From: Actinernus sp. WN-2022
Taxonomy: Eukaryota; Cnidaria; Anthozoa; Actiniaria; Actinernidae
NCBI GenBank assembly: GCA_030867875.1
Contig: JAOWCC010000936.1
Location: 74,991,032-75,055,031 of the forward strand
Direction of reading: 5' to 3'
DNA length: 64,000 bases
Shown here: piece after piece, positions 21,521 to 31,021 of the stretch
Numbering within the stretch: position 1 is the first letter of the stretch
Layout: each line of letters begins with the position of its first letter
Position numbers and translations under genes: made by a program
Notes under the pieces: generated by a model
What the model was told of the DNA's origin: nothing
The model's database searches: none
The model's input: only the letters and a program-made list of their open reading frames with translations

Positions 21521-21639
21521 TATAAGCAAATACCGTGAACAAAAATCCTGCAAAAATACGTTGGATCCGACGTGAGGACCTATACAGCCAAAAGATAAAC
21601 AATTGAGAATGTGGTGGGCTTTCACGTTAAAAAGTACAC

Positions 21640-22838
21640 CACCATTAGTGATTTTTTATTTTATTTTTATTTTTGCTCATTTTTTTTATATACAATAATT
21701 ATAAAATACAGACAGAGAACGAAGATAGACTAAGACTAATATAATAAATAATAAGAAATGTGTAAGCCTGAGGGCTAAGTTAACCGCTGGGTTTTCTAGT
21801 TAGCCCCCAGCCATTTTTTTATTTTTTTGTTTTATTTAATCATATATATTCTCGGCGTTTGCCCCAAGAGCATGGGAGCTCATCTAGGGGGCTTACGCTG
21901 ATTTTATTTACAGGTGTGACAATGGGACATACAAATATGACTCATATTACAAAAAAAAGTAAAAACAATTTGACGTACACTGTAGATCAATGAGAAAATA
22001 TATAGGTTGACAGAAGGCACTACAGTTGGTATTTTATATAATTTAAATCACTGGAAACGTTTAGAGTCTTTAATAAAGTATTGAACATGGTAAAAAAAAT
22101 CAGAATTTGGATTCGGTGTTAAATAAGATGAACCATGCAAAAATATGTCATTCTTTTGAATTTCAGATAAACGAGTCCATCTGTCAGCAAAAATATGTGC
22201 AGCAGAGGAAAGCAGCTTTACTCTTTGGGCAACAAAACGAGGACAATGAAACAAGAAATTATTTATACTTTCGATTTTAAAACCACAATCACATGTTGGA
22301 GTTGGTTTACAGTTAATTCTAAAAAGATGGTAGTTAAGTGAGCAAGTATTCAGACGAAGACGAGTATGTAGTATAGAGGAGTTTCTATCAAGAGAATAAT
22401 CGTAAATGTTATTGTACTGCTGAATATCAAAATGACTTTTTAAAGCACTTTTAAATGAACCAATTGAATCTAGATTTCGTGTCACGATATCAATGGTATT
22501 CCATAGTTTCGTTGCAGATGGAAAAAAATATTTCTTAAATCTTTCCGTACGAGTAGGAAATAAAGTAAAATTGTGTGCAGATCTTAAAGGGAAGTGCGTT
22601 CTTTGGCCAACTTTAGAGGAAAGCAAATCTCTTAAATAGGGAGGTGTTAAGTTGTTAACTATTTTATAGTACAAAATAAGCTTGTGAGTGGCACGTCTAG
22701 TTTTCATATCTTCCCAAGCAAGTTCCTGCATTAATTGACATCTACTGGTGCCTTTCATTGCCCCTGTTACCACTTTACCCGATTCATATTGTACAAATTC
22801 GAGAAGATCACTTTCAGTTTCTGAACAGTTATCCCAGA
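21640..22838 (-). pseudogene. LINE ORF2 C-terminal part and 3' UTR (left portion)
   Basis: Minus strand: NCSETESDLLEFVQYESGKV, then VTGAMKGTSRCQLMQELAWE, LWNTIDIVTRNLDSIGSFKS, CDCGFKIESINNFLFHCPRF (C-x-C ... H-x3-C zinc-knuckle-like tail) and a stop at 22048. Intact over 250 codons downstream of the inserted MITE. The 3' UTR runs to ~21640 through A/T tracts. Confidence 0.85.
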
Positions 22839-23355
22839 GGGTCCACAATAGGTTTGGCGGGATGGCGGGATCGGGCTTATTTCGAGGGTGGGATTCGGGA
22901 TGCGAGCTAAAAACAGGAGTGGGACGCGGGATTTCAGGTACGAGCGGGAAGCGGGATTTCATGTTTTTGAGGGGGCGGGAAGCGGGATACGGGATTATAA
23001 TTTCCACGTGACCGTGTTTAATGCAGATTAACTCTTCAAAACGAACAATCTTCGTCTTCCATATGTCAACAGCATGTCGCGTACCGTTTGTGTGACTTTG
23101 CGTGTGCGTCCAAGGGTCAGAAACATCATCAAATCGTGTTTAGTCTGTTTACTTGGCAGCTATCCGGATTTTAATGAAGGTGGGTATTTCATGTTATCAT
23201 TATTGTAATAATTAACGCAGAAAAAAAAATTGTAGTTAAAAAATAAGGGTGGGATCGGGATTTCAACGTAAAGAAGTCTAAAGAAGGGTGGGATGGTGGG
23301 ATTAAGAGAAAAAATGAGGTGGGAAAGCGGGATCTGAGGACCCTATTGTGGACCC
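22839..23355. mobile_element. GGGTCCACAATAGG MITE inserted in the LINE
   Basis: GGGTCCACAATAGG and CCTATTGTGGACCC are inverted ends; the inside is GGCGGGATxGGGA-rich. It interrupts the LINE between ...VMEYADALWD and NCSETE. Flanking ATCCCAGA / ATCCCACA look like a diverged target duplication. Confidence 0.75.
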
Positions 23356-23510
23356 TCATCCCACAGTGCATCCGCATATTCCATAACTGGTCGAATAAAA
23401 GATTTATATAACTTACTTAAAGTATCCCTATTTACTTTATGTTTTATTCCCAGCCATTTATAACAGGTAGAGAAAAAAAAGGAGTTTAAAAGTTAACAAA
23501 ATAATTTTAG
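23356..23510 (-). pseudogene. LINE fragment, continuation beyond the MITE
   Basis: Minus strand: NKWLGIKHKVNRDTLSKLYK then SFIRPVMEYADALWDD, joining in sense to the NCSETE segment on the other side of the MITE. The 5' part is lost at the next element. Confidence 0.75.
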
Positions 23511-23514
23511 AGAA

Positions 23515-23929
23515 TAGACCATTTTCTCAGGTATGCGCACGCAATATTGGCCCGCCAAATCGCTTTTTGAACAATAGCCGCCAATTTTTGAACAATAGCC
23601 GATAATTTGAATAACAAAGGCTGTCGCATTAGAACGAGTCTAACAAAAGCTAACAAAACTCACGGCCCGCCAAGAAATACTTCATGTAGGCAGCTTGGAT
23701 TTAGACTGGTATGCAATCAACTAAAGTCGATTGAGGTATGCTAACCGCCGTGGAAAGCGAGTAGCAGCTGACGTTTCGAGCGTTAGCCCTTCGTCAGTGC
23801 AAAAAAGCTTGGATTTAGTATTGGTTGAAATAATAGGGAGGGTTATAGGAAACCACTACGTGATTCCCACGTGAAGTATTTACCGGCCCGTCAAGCCTGT
23901 TGCGTGCGCATACTTGAGAAAATGGTCTA
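23515..23929. mobile_element. MITE, TAGACCATTTTCTCAGG ends, TA target
   Basis: TAGACCATTTTCTCAGGTAT...CGCACGCAA is inverted at the right end (TTGCGTGCGCATACTTGAGA...TGGTCTA). The interior has a duplicated TTTTTGAACAATAGCCG and an insertion (next entry). Confidence 0.75.
23705..23805. mobile_element. 101-bp insertion with 13-bp TSD and a hammerhead-like core (Penelope-type remnant?)
   Basis: AGCTTGGATTTAG flanks the insert on both sides (23692-23704, 23806-23818). On the minus strand it contains CTGACGAAGGGCTAACGCTC then GAAACGTC, i.e. CUGANGA, a short stem-loop, and GAAAC, the 3' two-thirds of a hammerhead ribozyme. Penelope-like elements are known to carry such ribozymes. The 5' GACGUH segment was not found, so it is a remnant at best. 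Confidence 0.5.
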
Positions 23930-23949
23930 TTATAGAGAGAGAATAATGA

Positions 23950-24775
23950 TGTTTAGAAATTATGAGTGTTGCTCTGACAGTATATAACGTTTCAGTTGTT
24001 TTGAAAAGGCGAATGCACTTAAGCCTTCATGTTAGTCGGGAGGTCTTTCCAAAGATCATTTGTTTGCCTGTATTTGTTCTTATTTCTGATTTATAGAGGT
24101 TTTGTTTGGCTGCGAATCTGGTATTATAGTTATGAACACTGCTGGCATATTTAAACATGCTTGGTAACAGTCCTTTGTGCCATAGATACGTAAATTTTAA
24201 AGCATGTAAGCGGTAGACGTTATATACAGTGTAAGAATATCTAATAGATTTAGCAAGGGTTGAGCGCTTTCCGTATCTTTTCCATTGGGAATTGCAAAGA
24301 ATATTAATCTGGCTACATTATTTTGTTTATCTTGAACTTTTTGAATATGAGATTTGTAGGCGCTACCCCATGCTAAGATGGCATAAGATATATACGGATA
24401 GATTAAGTTATAGTATAGTTTAAGTTGTAGGATAGAAAGGTAGTGCCTTAATTTGGATAAAATTCCAGTATTTCGAGATATTCGCGAGCAGATGTACGAA
24501 ATATGATACTTCCAGGATATCGAGTCATCGATCATTACTCCTAAATATTTAATACATTTCTTTCGATCCAAAGAGTGGCACGATCCATCTTTGCTCCTGA
24601 TTTGTATGTCAATGAGCGTATCCTTTTCTCTAGCAGACTTAACAATCATAAAATTTGTTTTTGCCATATTTATAGTTAATTTATTAGTATCACACCATTC
24701 CTTGACCTTAGTTAGTTCAGAGTTCATTAAATTCTCCAGAGTTTTCAAGTTACTTGCAGAAGCAAACACTTAGTA
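23950..24775 (-). pseudogene. LINE reverse transcriptase C-terminal fragment
   Basis: Minus strand: FASASNLKTLENLMNSELTK, VKEWCDTNKLTINMAKTNFM, IKYLGVMIDDSISWKYHISY ... LYYNLIYPYISYAILAWGSA, then frame shifts and NDLWKDLPTNMKA near 24050. Post-catalytic half only. Confidence 0.85.
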
Positions 24776-24819
24776 GTACTAAGTTACTGAGATCTCAGTT
24801 TATATAGTTTCACAAGGCT

Positions 24820-25115
24820 AAAGCCTGTGTATAGCCGCTCACGCTTATCCTTAAAAATCGCCGGGAAAGAGCGTTCTCTCCCGATATTTGAGGGTGAGCA
24901 GCGGTTGTATTCGCAGGCTATATGGCCATAGCAAATTCACGTTTGCCTGTGTATAGTCTCCTCCGCAGGCATCTCTAATTTTTGAGGAAATGAGATTATG
25001 GGCTCCCTGTGGCAGGTCCTCCTCTTCTCTCCCGGAGTCACAGGTAACCCAATTCACGATGTTTTAAATCTGATAGAATCTGATAGAGATGCCTGCGGAG
25101 GAGGCTACCTGTGTA
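24820..25115. mobile_element. Two adjacent inverted-repeat fragments of the TAGCCTG family
   Basis: AGCCTGTGTATAGCCGCTCA (24820) pairs with GAGCAGCGGTTGTATTCGCAGGCTA (~24897-24921). Next, GTCTCCTCCGCAGGCATCTC (24956) pairs with GATGCCTGCGGAGGAGGCTA (25088-25107). Related to, but more diverged than, the TAGCCTGCGAA elements; no clear TSD. Confidence 0.5.
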
Positions 25116-25224
25116 CAGACGGACGAAAATGTAGTATCGGCCCGCCTGTTTGAAGTGCCATGCCCATGCAAGTGCCGTACCCAAAATTGTTGCCGTGTAG
25201 ATCGGGCTTAAATGTGAAGGTGCA

Positions 25225-25645
25225 AAGAAACTACAAAAACACATACGTACATGACATGTATACACATAGTACGTATCGACATACGTACTTACTAAAACCT
25301 GAACAATCAAGGACGTTTTGGATGCAAGAAACTACAAAAACACATACGTACATGACATGTATACACATATACGTATCCACGATGTGGTATTTACAATTTG
25401 ATTGTACTCGGAAAGAGTGTGTCAAATGTAAGCTCCGCCCCTGAAACGTCTTTTCGCGCCAACACATAATCCCCGATTCAATTTCCTGCAAGTGAAACAA
25501 GTCGAACTCGTCTCTCGCTTCGATTCTCACGCTCGCTTTTTAACCCAGTATGTGTGACGTACGACATGACATTTCCACTCAATTGAGTCGCCACAATACG
25601 TACTTACTAAAACCTGAACAATCAAGGACGTTTTGGATGCAAGTC
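25225..25645. repeat. Interlocked direct repeats
   Basis: GAAACTACAAAAACACATAC...ACATGACATGTATACACATA occurs at ~25226 and ~25329. ACGTACTTACTAAAACCTGA...GGACGTTTTGGATGCAAG occurs at ~25283 and ~25599. Confidence 0.75.
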
Positions 25646-25839
25646 TCTTAACTTTTTCAAACTGGAGGAAAAGACCACTTTCTGCTGTTTCCAGATCTCC
25701 CTGGTTTACATCTCTGGCCTTTCTTTTCCGGCCCCACCAATTCGCCGACCGGACGGTTCAATCATCACAACCAAACAAAACTAGATGCCAGGAAGAGAAG
25801 AAGAACTGGTACTTCATCTACATACATATATACATAAAC

Positions 25840-26860
25840 TTTATTTAGACACGGTGGTATCACCAGTTATTTACATATAAAATGTAGATTAATAATTATA
25901 TACTGTTTAAATGATAGCCGTGTACAAAATGGTAATAGAAATAGTATGGATATTGTAATTAAAAATATATAATAAAATTTTTTTAAACCGTTATATCACG
26001 GTTGAGCGTGCGCACCTGATAATCACATTTGGGCGAGGTTCGCATAAATTCAGATGTTATCACATGATCTGGAAGTTGATTCCAGACCTTGGCACCACTA
26101 TAGGATATACTTTTATTTAGAAAATCAGTTTTGGGTTTGGGTAGGTTAAACTTTTTGTCTTTTTGTCTTAGGTATTAATAGACACTATATCAATGTCTGT
26201 ATGTAAATAGGTCTTTTAGGTATTTGGGAGACATTTCATTTAATATTTTGAACATTAAATTAGTACAGCTTTCTGCTTTTTCCGTCTATTTATCAATGTA
26301 TCCCAGCCATGTTTGTTAAGAAGGGATTGAGAACTTGTATCGTAATCTGATTGAGTGATGATTCTCGCTGCACGGTGCTGTAACCTTTGTATAGCTTATC
26401 ACAAAGTTCTTGGCTTAATCCATCCCAGACGGAACTACAATAATCGAAGTACAGCTCTACTATGGTCTGATAAATATTTATACTTGTGTTTTCATTTATT
26501 AAGTACCGAATTCTTTTAAGGGCACCCAAACCTGCAGATATTTTCTTAGTAAGTTTATTTACATGCTCTCTCCATGAGAGATTTTCATCTACAATAACAC
26601 CTAGTGTCTTAGTGTTGGGTACTCGATTAATACTTTCTTCCCCAATTTGTATATGAATTGGATTTTGAACCTGTGTCGCAAGTCTTTGCCGGGAACCAAT
26701 TATCATGAATTCAGTTTTTGTGACATTTAAGCTGAGTTTATTTGCTCTAAGCCAAACACTGATTTTGTCTAATACATTATTTATAAGGATCTGAAGTTCC
26801 TCATTAGTGGCTGGTGCAACAGGTACTAAGAATATTTTTGGGTAGGAGTGTGCCACGGGG
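25840..26860 (-). pseudogene. LINE reverse transcriptase C-terminal fragment and 3' end
   Basis: Minus strand: LINNVLDKISVWLRANKLSL, NVTKTEFMIIGSRQR, KTLGVIVDENLSWREHVNKL, TKKISAGLGALKRIRYLI, YFDYCSSVWDGLSQEL, then shifted frames with VWNQLPDHVITSEF near 26070. Close in sequence to the copy at 16290-16851, opposite strand. Confidence 0.85.
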
Positions 26861-26869
26861 ACCAGACCT

Positions 26870-27330
26870 AAAAATGCCGTTTACCATACCCTATCTCAGA
26901 CTTGAAGCAATAAATCTATACCCTATCCCAGACCCAAACCATAGATCCATACTCAATTACACTACGAAAGCCGTTGTTTTGTTTTAATATGGTATTTTAA
27001 GCTGTAGCGTGGTCGATAGTCCCGGGGGGGGGGGGGGGGGGTACTCCTGTTTGTGACGTATTATGTATGTACCGCCCGGGTGGGTCAGGGTTTTGAGCTC
27101 AGTTTGGGCAGGTAGGGTCAGGGTTTTGACCTGATTTGGGCAGATCAGGGTCAGGATTTGAGTATAATTTGGGTGCAGTCAGGGTCGGGGTTCAGTATTT
27201 TTTTAGGCAGTTCATTTTTTTTAGCTACTATGTCAAAAAAAGACCTTCTGTTGCCGCATTTTTATCGCCTGCCCACATGCAAGCACCGAGGTTCCCATAC
27301 ATCGTGACGCCGCTAATTTTATCTATGTCA
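26870..27330. repeat. Degenerate repeat with poly-G and TCAGGGTTTTGA words
   Basis: Repeated TACCCTATC(T/C)CAGAC, then G18 at 27025-27042 followed by GTACTCCTGTTTGTGACGTA and three TTTGGGCAG..TCAGGGT units. Confidence 0.6.
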
Positions 27331-27409
27331 TACTTCATTTGCTGATTTTTTTACCCAATGCCACGTCCCGACTTGAAATGTTCCGTATTTTGCATGAAAT
27401 CCCACCGGC

Positions 27410-27509
27410 NNNNNNNNNNNNNNNNNNNNNNNNNNNNNNNNNNNNNNNNNNNNNNNNNNNNNNNNNNNNNNNNNNNNNNNNNNNNNNNNNNNNNNNNNNN
27501 NNNNNNNNN
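27410..27509. other. Assembly gap (100 N)
   Basis: Exactly 100 N, the usual placeholder for a gap of unknown length. No feature can be claimed across it. Confidence 0.99.
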
Positions 27510-27639
27510 GGTATTGACACAAACGCCCCACTTCGATGTAATGACGCACTATTCAAACCTTTGTTAGGTACACCAACATGGCCGCCATTGCCCTTTGTTA
27601 TTTGAATCTCTGGGGATTGAATGAAAACCCTCTATTGGT

Positions 27640-27810
27640 AAACCGTACGTGTATGTGAGGCAATGGGTTAGTGTACGGCATGCTGTGGACAGGCACCTCT
27701 TTACCGACTTTTTTTCGGTAATCCGAGTAGCTCGTATAGCTTTGAATTGTGCACCGTCGACCTCCTGAAAGAGCAGTCGGTTACACTGAACGGGGTTTAC
27801 CGACGTTAAA
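27640..27810 (+). mobile_element. tRNA-like SINE, family B copy 1
   Basis: GCAATGGGTTAGTGTACGG (A-box-like), then TAATCCGAGTAGCTCGTATA...GCTTTGAATT and GAAAGAGCAGTCGGTTACAC...GACGTT. The same body occurs at 53930-54180. Confidence 0.6.
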
Positions 27811-27885
27811 ACAAAATATAGGACATTAAAATACGAATCGAAAATTAAGTTGCATGGTCTCATTTGAAAACCCTAGGTTGGCTTT

Positions 27886-28490
27886 TTTCGTTTGTCAATA
27901 TCTCAACTCGTTCCAGAGATATTCAGGTTTTTGCAATATGCAAATGAGATGAATTGTGACGTCATTTGATGGACACAGCCTGGAGACAAATAAAAAATGA
28001 AGAATATCTCTGTAAATAGTAGGTAAAAACAATTGAAACATTGCACATGTGTGGTACTAAGGAAACTACACATCTCTGTGCTAATTATGATTTTGCCATG
28101 GAAACACTCTTGGCCCCAGGCTCCTTTTCACCTTGAAGATAATATTACAATTCTTGTTTCTGTTATAGAAAATAATTTGCTTTAAACCACTCACATACAA
28201 TGCATACATTGTTCCAAGTCATCAGATGCACCCACATCAGTATAAATTGTGTTTAACAAAGGAGACATTCTATTTCTGCAGGGAAGAAGCCTGGGACCAA
28301 GAATGTTTCCACAGCAACATCATAATTAGCACAGCAATGTGTATTTTCCTTAGTACCACATATGTGCAAAGTTTCAATTGTTTTCACCCACTATTTGAAA
28401 AGAAATTCTTCATTTTGTAATTTTTCTCCAGGCTCTTCTCCATCAAACCTGAATATCTTGGGAACAGAATGAGATATTGACAAACAGAAA
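27886..28490. mobile_element. Foldback element with ~200-bp arms
   Basis: TTTGTCAATATCTCAACTCG at 27891 is inverted at ~28462-28486. Further inside, CATGTGTGGTACTAAGGAAA and CTGTGCTAATTATGATTTTG are inverted at ~28320-28375. Arms diverged by roughly one base in ten by eye; the loop is ~150 nt. Confidence 0.75.
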
Positions 28491-28721
28491 ATGTTACTCT
28501 TCCTTGATTCGAAAGGATTTTCAAATAAGATCAACTTTGACATTTTCTCCCAAAAGAATGTCAAATTCCCCACCCTCAGGACAACACGTTTGGTCAAAAA
28601 TATCAAATATCTGTCCTATCTTCCTTATGTTTCCTATGAATATAGCCCCATCCTGGGCAGGCAGCATATGTCAAAATCCCCACCCTAGGGGTATAACGTA
28701 CCCTGCCTGTCAAATCCCCAT

Positions 28722-28744
28722 CCCTTGCCCCCCCCCCCCCCCCC
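28722..28744. repeat. Poly-C tract
   Basis: C16-18 run after CAAATCCCCATCCCTTG; similar CCCCACC-plus-homopolymer sequence recurs at 36100, 40415, 44055 and 44540. Confidence 0.8.
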
Positions 28745-28790
28745 TTTTCAGGCTTAACATTGATAGGTGCATTATTAATGCAGAATTTCC

Positions 28791-29041
28791 CACAGGAAAC
28801 CCAAGCTCTGTTTGTGTTTTAAATTATAAGGGTTTAATGAGTATTTGCCAGGTCGAGGGCTAAAATTCCAACAGAATTCGTTGAAATTGCATACAGAGTT
28901 TAATGAAGAACAGATCTTCAGGCAAGTTTTCAGTGATTTCATTTTAGTATTTCTGGCCTAACAGATACAACCAAATACTCATTATAAATCTCATACAAAC
29001 CCTTATCATTTAAAACACAAACAGAGCTTGGGTTTCCTGTG
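28791..29041. mobile_element. MITE, CACAGGAAACCCAAGCTCTG ends
   Basis: ~48-bp inverted arms (28791-28845, 28994-29041), few mismatches. Confidence 0.8.
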
Positions 29042-29251
29042 ATTTTCTCTCATGTTGAATTTCATATTGTCTGCACATATTTAGTAACATCTATGCATTT
29101 TCATTTCTTTATTTAAAAAATTATTCTACTTTATATTCTTATATTAGGGTCTGGTGATTAATTATGAGAAGGGACGTGGTTCCAGAACCTCCCATTATTA
29201 ATCATTTAATGATTAGTTACTTTTACAATTTTTTTAATGTAACGTTATGTG

Positions 29252-29777
29252 GGTATCAGCGGCCATCCCGAGGGGGCGGCCCCCGGGCAACCCACAGGCA
29301 ACCCAGGGGCTTAGCAGGGGATTTGTGGTAAAAACATGCCCCACACGCGGGGAACTAGAGCGCTTTTGCGTTTTAGTCAAAATACCCCGGGAACATACCC
29401 ACGGGGTTTGCACGTAGTCTGCTGTCTCAACGTTCAGCGGTTTTCGCCACAGGACTCGCTACTTCGATTTCTTTGTCCTTGTGGTAGGTCATATCATTAT
29501 CATTCAAATTAAGAGATTAAATTAAGCCATCCACTGTCGGAAGACAGAACAAAGAAATAAAGGATAATATTTGAATAAAACTATTAAGATTTTTGACACT
29601 TCTAAAACGTTTAGCTTCTAATACTTATAATATGCTGCCCAGGTTGCCCCAGGGGTGGTTTTTTTTGTCACAATTTTCTGCCCCACCCGAGGGGTTTTAG
29701 CATGTATTTGTCATGGCTGCTGTGACAAATGCCCCTGGGTTCCCGGGGGCCGCCCCCTCGGGATGGCCGCTGATACC
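29252..29777. mobile_element. GC-rich-ended MITE, GGTATCAGCGGCCATCCCGA ends
   Basis: 36-bp perfect inverted ends (29252-29287, 29742-29777) rich in GGGGGC; AT-rich core. Confidence 0.8.
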
Positions 29778-30126
29778 TGCATTATACCCCGCTATAACTT
29801 TTGCTTTACTGTAGAATAAAACTATAGAATACCTGGCCACTTCAAAAGATCACTTGAAAACTGTGCTAAACTATGCTAAATTCTCCATTATAGTGCCGGT
29901 GTATGTAGGGTCATTCTATGAATGATTTGGAGTTGAAAATGGTTAGGTTTTTTTTTATTTCAGGGTTAGGTTTTTAGAAAGTTTGTATGAGAATTTGAGA
30001 AAATGAATTATTAATGACCCAAATGGCCGGTGGTTATGGTGTTGTTGAAATGTTGTTGTAAGACTAATTATTTATATAAATGTAGAACTAGCTTGCTAGA
30101 AGTAGAATAAAAAAAAGGGCAATTTA

Positions 30127-30485
30127 GGCCAGATAAAAAAAATACTTGTTTAGCGTCCACCCGTTTCAATTTTTCCAGGTAGGGAGGGAGGTTTTTTTTT
30201 TTTTTTTTTTTTCTATGTGAAGCTTATTTTGTCTTGACTAGACATTATTCACTCACCTCGTGTTCATGACCTCGTGTTGTAGAAACAAAATGGCGTCGAT
30301 GTTAATGCGCCGGCGCATATTTTAAGTGGTACATGTAGGGGTCTGGGTACAAGAATTGGTGTTCGCGGGCGCATCTATACTTTCTAAAGTTTTTATGAAA
30401 AATAAAAAATAAAATAAATTAGAGGTCGGGGGACATTTCTCAGGTCGGGCGGGGACGCTAAACAAGCAATTTTTTTTATCTGGCC
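30127..30485. mobile_element. MITE, GGCCAGATAAAAAAAATACT ends
   Basis: Inverted ends GGCCAGATAAAAAAA...GTTTAGCGTCC at 30127 and 30452-30485; contains a T-tract at 30192-30212. Confidence 0.75.
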
Positions 30486-30604
30486 TTATGTAGGACGACA
30501 CGAATTTTTACCAAAAATACAATAGAATACAATTCAATACAACACTAGAACGCAACACAATACAATAGAATACAATTTGGTAGCAATTCGTGTCGTCCTA
30601 CATG
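30486..30604. mobile_element. Short palindromic element with AATAC pentamers
   Basis: ATGTAGGACGACACGAATTT...ACCAAA inverted to TTTGGTAGCAATTCGTGTCG...TCCTACAT; core of AATAC/AATAG units. Adjoins the previous MITE directly and is related to 2300-2390. Confidence 0.75.
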
Positions 30605-30685
30605 AAGGGTAGGCAATTTTTTTTATTAATTTTAGAAATAGAAGCAAAATAATGAAAACCCCGTCACAATACCTTTAAGACTTAC

Positions 30686-30830
30686 GATATGATTTGTTGA
30701 GGGGGTTAACTCTGTTCTCATATCGAAGATCCTCTAAATCTTCATCGGTTAATAAATACTTTCTCTTTACTCGCCCCTTGGGAATCTCATCCTTGACTTG
30801 TTTTTCATCGACATTCGAACTGGCCGCCAT
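30686..30830 (-). CDS. Candidate first coding exon of an unrecognised gene, divergent from PPAN
   Basis: Minus-strand ATG at 30830 in strong context (AAAGATGG) opens 48 codons, MAASSNVDEKQVKDEIPKGR through KYLLTDEDLEDLRYENRV to SY, then a consensus donor C|GTAAGT. Without splicing it would stop two codons later. It begins 173 bp from the PPAN ATG, as in a bidirectional promoter. I do not recognise the protein and could not find a convincing second exon in the repeat-rich 15.6-30.6 kb interval, so it may be a real small gene, a lost gene, or coincidence. Confidence 0.4.
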
Positions 30831-31003
30831 CTTTGAAAGCTGTTGGACCGGGAAGTCTGGAACTAGCTATTACGCTCGTTACCAGTCTGTACTCGTACAT
30901 GTTGCGCCTGGGGGATTTTGTTTTCACGTGGAAAAGGTTTTCTTCTTTGCCTTTGGTTTTCTAACTATTTTGATCTGTGTTGTGGATAAATTGTCTCTAA
31001 AAC
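30831..31003. promoter_or_regulatory. Putative shared 5' region of PPAN and the divergent exon
   Basis: 173 bp between two head-to-head starts, with the GGCCGCCATCTT box overlapping the minus-strand ATG (a YY1-like GCCGCCATCTT motif also typical of ribosomal-biogenesis promoters). No TATA box seen. No start-site data, so placement is inference. Confidence 0.35.
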
Positions 31004-31021
31004 ATGGGTGGAGGGAGAAAG
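31004..31021 (+). CDS. PPAN: PPAN exon 1 (MGGGRK)
   Basis: Only 18 nt of coding sequence, donor AAG|GTAGGT, phase 0. Chosen because the next exon opens KKKHPGHSQ in the same phase and PPAN proteins start with a short basic N-terminus. Confidence 0.75.

Noticed and set aside
21213..21602. 129-codon minus-strand open frame with a hydrophobic start
   Set aside because: It coincides with dispersed repeat R1; the second copy (46515-46715) has the frame broken, so the openness looks accidental.
27328..27605. Open frames across 27410-27509
   Set aside because: They consist largely of N and only exist because the gap was translated as X.
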